NCBI GenBank assembly: GCA_900762805.1
Contig: CAAFHY010000072.1
Location: forward strand, 1-10,084
Length of the DNA stretch: 10,084 nucleotides
Direction: 5' to 3'
DNA from: Oscillospiraceae bacterium
GTDB lineage: Bacteria > Bacillota > Clostridia > Oscillospirales > Ruminococcaceae
Of the stretch, positions 7,249-10,084 are shown piece by piece. Within the stretch, counting starts at the first letter, position 1. Each line of letters starts with the position of its first letter. The notes under the pieces were generated by a model. The model was given only the letters and a program-made list of their open reading frames with translations, did no database searches and was not told the DNA's origin. The position numbers and the translations under genes are program-made.

Positions 7249-7632
7249 GAGGCGGGGAAAACGCTTCTGCGCGGCCGAGGCGGTGAAGGCAGGCGCAGAG
7301 AAATGCCGGAGGAGGACTGATCGGATAAAAACAATTCGGGCAGCCGCTGCTTGCCCGCGCGCCCCGTCCGTAGTATTTTCGAAATGGAGTGAAAGCAGGC
7401 GGGCAGTGCGGCGACGCACGGGGAAACGCCGGCGCCGCATCCGATCGGACGGCAGTCGTCCGCTTGACCGGCGAGCCGAGACGGGGCTGATCGTCAGAGC
7501 GCGGCGCATCGTTTCAATATCCATGAGTTGGGGAAAGCGCTGAATCAGTCTGACAGGATAGGCGTGCTTGGTCAGCCTGTGCAGGAAGCACAAAAGGGGC
7601 ATGCGCCCGCGGGGCAGAAAGGAGGCGGAAAT
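7249..7632. other. 384-base gap between the two ATPase genes, no convincing gene
   Basis: No open frame here resembles a protein; an 86-residue plus-strand frame (7283-7543) is arginine-rich, low in structure and has no ribosome binding site. A strong Shine-Dalgarno-like GGAGGAGG (7308-7315) stands without any ATG, GTG or TTG at a usable distance. A weak promoter-like pair TTGCCC (7351-7356) and TATTTT (7374-7379) with 17 bases between could drive the last two genes separately. A short hairpin CGGACG-GCAGT-CGTCCG lies near 7445-7461. The gap could be the trace of a lost gene or simply spacer. Confidence 0.4.
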
Positions 7633-8553
7633 GTGGATACCTGTAGCGGCGAAGGGCGGCCTGCGCTGCTGGAGCTGCACGGGCTGAGCGTCGCCTTTGG
7701 ACGCGGGCGCCGGCGCGTCACGGCGGTCAACAGCGTCAGCCTTACCCTTGAACGCGGCGAGACGCTGGGGCTGGTGGGTGAATCCGGCAGCGGCAAAACG
7801 ACGATCGGCCGGGCTATTCTGCGGCTGGTTCCGCCGACGAGCGGAACGATATGGTTTGACGGTATGCGCATCGACGCCGGCGTCAGCCGCGAGCAGCACC
7901 GGACGCTGACCCGGCGTATTCAAATGGTGTTTCAGGACCCCATGTCGTCGCTCAACGAGCGTGCTAAGGTCGGATATATCGTGTCGGAGGGGCTGTACCG
8001 ATTTCCGCTCACGGCGGCGCAGCGGCGGGAGGCGGCAGCCGAGGCCCTGCGGTCGGTCGGGATGCCGGCCGAGAGCATGAACCGATTTCCGCATGAGTTT
8101 TCGGGCGGGCAGCGGCAGCGCATCGGCCTTGCGCGGGCGCTGGCTGTCCGGCCCGATCTTATCGTGGCCGACGAGCCAGTTTCGGCGCTTGACGTCTCGG
8201 TGCGTGCCCAGATCCTCAATCTGTTCCGCTCGCTTTCGGAATGCAGCGGTCTTGCAATTTTATTCATCAGTCACGATCTGTCGGTCGTGCGCTGGCTGGC
8301 TGACCGGGTGGCCGTCATCTATGCCGGGCGCATCGTCGAGACGGCCCCTACCGAGGAGCTTTTCCGGCACCCCTGCCACCCCTACACCCGCGCGCTGCTG
8401 GCGTCCATTCCCGCGGCCGACCCGCGCCGCCGGCACATCAGCCTGCCGCCCTTCCGCCCCGGCCCGGAGCAGGGCTGCGCGCTGCGTGAGATATCGCCGG
8501 GCCATCTTGTGTTCTGCACGCCGCAGGCGTATGATAGGCTCAGAACGATCTGA
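7633..8553 (+). CDS. Peptide ABC transporter ATPase, DppF/OppF type, shortened C-terminus
   Basis: A 306-residue cytoplasmic ATPase, second energy-coupling subunit of the importer. Walker A GESGSGKT (49-56), Q-loop Q101 in VFQDPMSSLNER, signature FSGGQRQR (156-163), Walker B LIVADEPVSALD (176-187), H-loop ISHD (H214) and the C-terminal family segment HPCHPYTRALLASIP (246-260) are all present. GTG 7633 is chosen because GGAGG (7621-7625) lies 7 bases upstream; an ATG overlapping it at 7631 is in another frame, and the in-frame start at 7528 has no good ribosome binding site. Compared with typical OppF proteins, the end is compressed. After GC (Cys282) the sequence jumps almost at once to LREISPGHLVFC (Cys295), without the RCPYA block, leaving two cysteines instead of four. 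The dipeptidase starts 10 bases after the stop, so the two are surely co-transcribed. Confidence 0.94.
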   Translation: MDTCSGEGRPALLELHGLSVAFGRGRRRVTAVNSVSLTLERGETLGLVGESGSGKTTIGRAILRLVPPTSGTIWFDGMRIDAGVSREQHRTLTRRIQMVFQDPMSSLNERAKVGYIVSEGLYRFPLTAAQRREAAAEALRSVGMPAESMNRFPHEFSGGQRQRIGLARALAVRPDLIVADEPVSALDVSVRAQILNLFRSLSECSGLAILFISHDLSVVRWLADRVAVIYAGRIVETAPTEELFRHPCHPYTRALLASIPAADPRRRHISLPPFRPGPEQGCALREISPGHLVFCTPQAYDRLRTI

Positions 8554-8563
8554 GGAGGCCCCT

Positions 8564-9511
8564 ATGTTCATCGATCTTCACTGCGACGCACTGCACCGCT
8601 ACCGTTGGCAGGGCGGCAGCCTTTCGGCTTCGGCGGGCAGCGTCGATCTGCCGAGGCTGCGGGCAGGCGGCGCGCTCTGCCAATGCTTTGCGCTGTTTGT
8701 CGATACCGCGCACACCCCGGATGCCTATGGCGAGGCCCTTGCGCTGGCACGGCTGTTTCGCCGCGAGCTGGCCGCCCATCCCCATGAGATATGTCAGGTG
8801 ACGACGGCGGCCGAGCTGCGGCAGGCCGGCGAAAGGGGACTGATCGGCGCGCTGCTGACCATTGAGGAGGGAGCCGTCTGCCGGAACGGCGCCGAAACGC
8901 TGCGGGAGTTCTATGAGCTGGGCGTCCGCATGATGACGCTGACATGGAACCACAAAAACCGTTTTGCCGCGCCCAACGCGGCAGGCGAGCCGCCCAAGGC
9001 CGCCGTGAGCGGGGAGGGTCTGACAAGGGCCGGTCTTGAGCTGATCGACGCTATGAACGAGCTGGGTGTCCTCGCCGATGTGTCGCATCTTTCTGACGCC
9101 GGCTTCTGGCAGCTTGCCGCGCGCGTCAAAGGCCCCTTTGTGGCCAGCCATTCCAACGCGCGGGCCGTCTGCGGGCATCCGCGCAATCTGACCGACGACA
9201 TGATCCGCGCGCTCGCCAAAAAGGGCGGTGTTATGGGTCTGAATTTTTTTGCCCCGTTCCTGCGGACCGGTGCGCAGGCCAGCTGTGTCGGGGACATGGT
9301 GCGGCAGCTGCGGCATATCCGGCAGGTGGGCGGAAGCGGCGTGCTGGCGCTCGGAACCGATTTTGACGGCATCAGCGGACGGCTTGAGCTTGCCGACAGC
9401 GCGGCACTCCCGGCGCTGGCCGAGCGGCTGTCGGCCGCCGGCTTCAGCGGCGATGAGGTCGATGGATTTATGCATAAAAATGCATTACGGGTGTTTGAGG
9501 AAGCGCTGTGA
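8564..9511 (+). CDS. M19-family membrane dipeptidase (renal dipeptidase type)
   Basis: A 315-residue zinc dipeptidase that would hydrolyse imported dipeptides, including, as a family trait, those with a D-residue at the C-terminus. The binuclear metal site is visible: H-x-D in IDLHCDAL (H6, D8), the bridging glutamate in LTIEEG (E101), H175 in ADVSHLS and H196 in VASHSNAR. Arg207 (HPRNLTD) and the aspartates of GTDFDG (D266, D268) match the substrate-binding and catalytic positions. Length is typical for bacterial M19 enzymes, and there is no signal peptide or membrane anchor, so it should act in the cytoplasm despite the family name. ATG 8564 follows GAGGAGG by 5 bases. It is the last gene of the transporter operon, which makes sense for an enzyme processing the transported peptides. 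An open frame continuing upstream into the ATPase gene in another frame is not part of the protein. Confidence 0.95.
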   Translation: MFIDLHCDALHRYRWQGGSLSASAGSVDLPRLRAGGALCQCFALFVDTAHTPDAYGEALALARLFRRELAAHPHEICQVTTAAELRQAGERGLIGALLTIEEGAVCRNGAETLREFYELGVRMMTLTWNHKNRFAAPNAAGEPPKAAVSGEGLTRAGLELIDAMNELGVLADVSHLSDAGFWQLAARVKGPFVASHSNARAVCGHPRNLTDDMIRALAKKGGVMGLNFFAPFLRTGAQASCVGDMVRQLRHIRQVGGSGVLALGTDFDGISGRLELADSAALPALAERLSAAGFSGDEVDGFMHKNALRVFEEAL

Positions 9512-9736
9512 CAGAAGGGGCCGCGGGCTTTTCCCTCTGCCGATTCGCAGACGCGGGATATACTTAGAGTATAGTTCTTTTGAAATATTCGTTTCGGCTG
9601 TTCAGCCTGCCGGCAGTCCTTGGCAGAAGGTCGTTCTTTCAGGCCCTGCCGAGCTCCGCTGTTTTTGGGGTCTACGGTAACCTTTGGCCCGCACCGGCAA
9701 ACGACTGCTGTTTGCTGTGCCGGCGTTCTTCCCTTC
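9512..9736. other. Non-coding region after the dipeptidase, with inverted repeats
   Basis: No convincing gene on either strand. The base composition falls towards AT near 9550-9595, unlike the operon. It holds a perfect inverted repeat TATACT-TAG-AGTATA (9559-9573) and a larger hairpin, CCGGCAAAC (9694-9702) with GTTTGC (9710-9715) and, after a bulge, CGG (9721-9723). Neither is followed by a clear T run on the plus strand, so the end of the dipeptidase message is not located with confidence. Confidence 0.45.
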
Positions 9737-9739
9737 AAG

Positions 9740-9769
9740 AAAAAAAGCTCCGCGTCGAAGACCGCGGAG
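9740..9769 (-). terminator. Intrinsic terminator, minus-strand orientation
   Basis: CTCCGCG (9748-9754) pairs with CGCGGAG (9763-9769) across an 8-base loop. On the minus strand the stem is followed by C and seven T (9746-9740), a strong intrinsic terminator. On the plus strand only GCTTGT follows the stem, so stopping the dipeptidase transcript there would be weak. No minus-strand gene is seen between it and the right edge, so the transcript it ends must start beyond the window or have been lost. Confidence 0.65.
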
Positions 9770-9790
9770 TGCTTGTAAAGCAGTAAGAGC

Positions 9791-9935
9791 ATGGAGCTGA
9801 CTGCGCCGGAGCCGGCAAAGCAATACGGCATGACCGAGCAGCTGAAAGCCGAAAACCAAATGGAGTGAGTACGGCAGGTGAACGCCTGAAAGGCATGGGC
9901 AGGAAATCGTGAAGCTTGAGCTGATTTATGACTGA
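9791..9935 (+). pseudogene. tnpV: Decayed C-terminal end of a TnpV-family transposon protein
   Basis: From 9791 the plus strand reads MELTAPEPAKQYG, then MTEQLKAENQME, a stop (TGA 9866-9868), VRQVNA, a second stop (TGA 9887-9889), KAW, and after a one-base shift at about 9899 QEIVKLELIYD and a stop (9933-9935). TnpV proteins of clostridial transposons and integrative elements end in a pattern like TEQLKAENQMEWV..MN....A.EIV..ELIY; the first stop falls exactly on the expected Trp. The N-terminal part is missing: an in-frame TAA lies at 9776-9778, and the terminator hairpin directly precedes it. Two stops plus a frameshift in a conserved stretch show a dead gene. Its own function is not well defined in the family. 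It marks old mobile-element DNA next to the operon. Identification is from remembered family pattern. Confidence 0.6.
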
Positions 9936-9983
9936 CGGTCAGGAGCCGGAAAAAACTGAAAATAGCCGACAGAAGCTGCAGCC

Positions 9984-10084
9984 ATGACAGAAAATGCCGC
10001 AGCAGGTATACAGGCCGGAAACAAAACCATTATCCATGCCGACGGGCGAAGAGTGCTGAAGCCTCATTTGATATCAGATTTCAC
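9984..10084 (+). CDS. Unidentified open frame, start only, runs off the window
   Basis: ATG 9984 opens a frame to the window edge (33 full codons, beginning MTENAAAGIQAGNKTIIHAD). I do not recognise it. Small genes named tnpW often follow tnpV in clostridial elements and often start MTE, so a tnpW relative is a guess from position only; the later residues do not show the expected pattern. There is no good ribosome binding site directly upstream, and the neighbouring tnpV remnant is decayed, so this may not be a live gene. Confidence 0.25.
   Translation, partial: MTENAAAGIQAGNKTIIHADGRRVLKPHLISDF

Noticed and set aside
6604..8094. 496-codon minus-strand open frame across both ATPase genes
   Set aside because: It is antisense to the Walker and signature motifs of two real genes, and its composition is that of a reverse reading of them.
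8540..9475. 311-codon minus-strand open frame opposite the dipeptidase
   Set aside because: The plus-strand frame carries the whole M19 metal site, so the reverse frame is a shadow.
9512..9736. Possible tRNA or other structured RNA gene in the flank
   Set aside because: Hairpins are present but there is no T-loop GGTTCGA-like box, no acceptor stem and no CCA end.
9866..9889. In-frame TGA codons in the tnpV remnant as sign of TGA recoding to Trp
   Set aside because: Only the first TGA falls on a Trp position, TGA ends most real genes here (murE, binding protein, second permease, both ATPases, dipeptidase), and a frameshift follows. Decay explains it better.
1..10084. CRISPR array, rRNA genes or a complete insertion sequence
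   Set aside because: No regularly spaced repeats, no rRNA-like stretch, no transposase gene and no terminal inverted repeats with target duplication were seen.

Overview
The window looks like chromosomal DNA of a GC-rich Firmicute, probably a gut-type clostridium (Oscillospiraceae-like). This is inferred from strongly GC-biased codons combined with Gram-positive features: AGGAGG-type ribosome binding sites, a lipoprotein solute-binding protein, a MurE with the meso-diaminopimelate signature, a clostridial-type phage minor capsid fragment and a TnpV-family transposon remnant. Genus cannot be decided from the sequence.

Layout. Bases 1-397 (minus strand) hold the C-terminal part of a phage minor capsid protein. 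It has lost its 5' end and begins directly behind the murE stop codon. Bases 398-1843 (minus) encode a complete but unusual MurE ligase with a good sigma-A promoter. A 139-base divergent region (1844-1982) separates it from a plus-strand operon: lipoprotein solute-binding protein (1983-3782), two permeases (3828-4769 and 5008-5982), two ATPases (6235-7248 and 7633-8553) and an M19 membrane dipeptidase (8564-9511). Bases 9512-10084 have no intact gene. They hold hairpins, a minus-strand terminator, a decayed tnpV end with two stops and a frameshift, and the start of an unidentified open frame.

The operon encodes a full five-part Opp/Dpp peptide importer followed by the enzyme that would split imported dipeptides. 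murE uses amino acids and peptide-bearing precursors of the cell wall. Its divergent placement next to a peptide importer and a dipeptidase able, as a family, to act on D-amino-acid dipeptides suggests, but does not prove, a link to wall-peptide salvage. The block is bounded on both sides by broken mobile-element genes.

The most notable points are: a MurE with substitutions at several near-invariant Mur ligase positions; replacement of all four expected iron-sulphur cysteines in the first ATPase and shortening of that region in the second; a terminator-like hairpin with a competing pairing in the leader of the transporter operon; and the abrupt murE/phage junction. No plainly new multi-gene defence or signalling system is visible.
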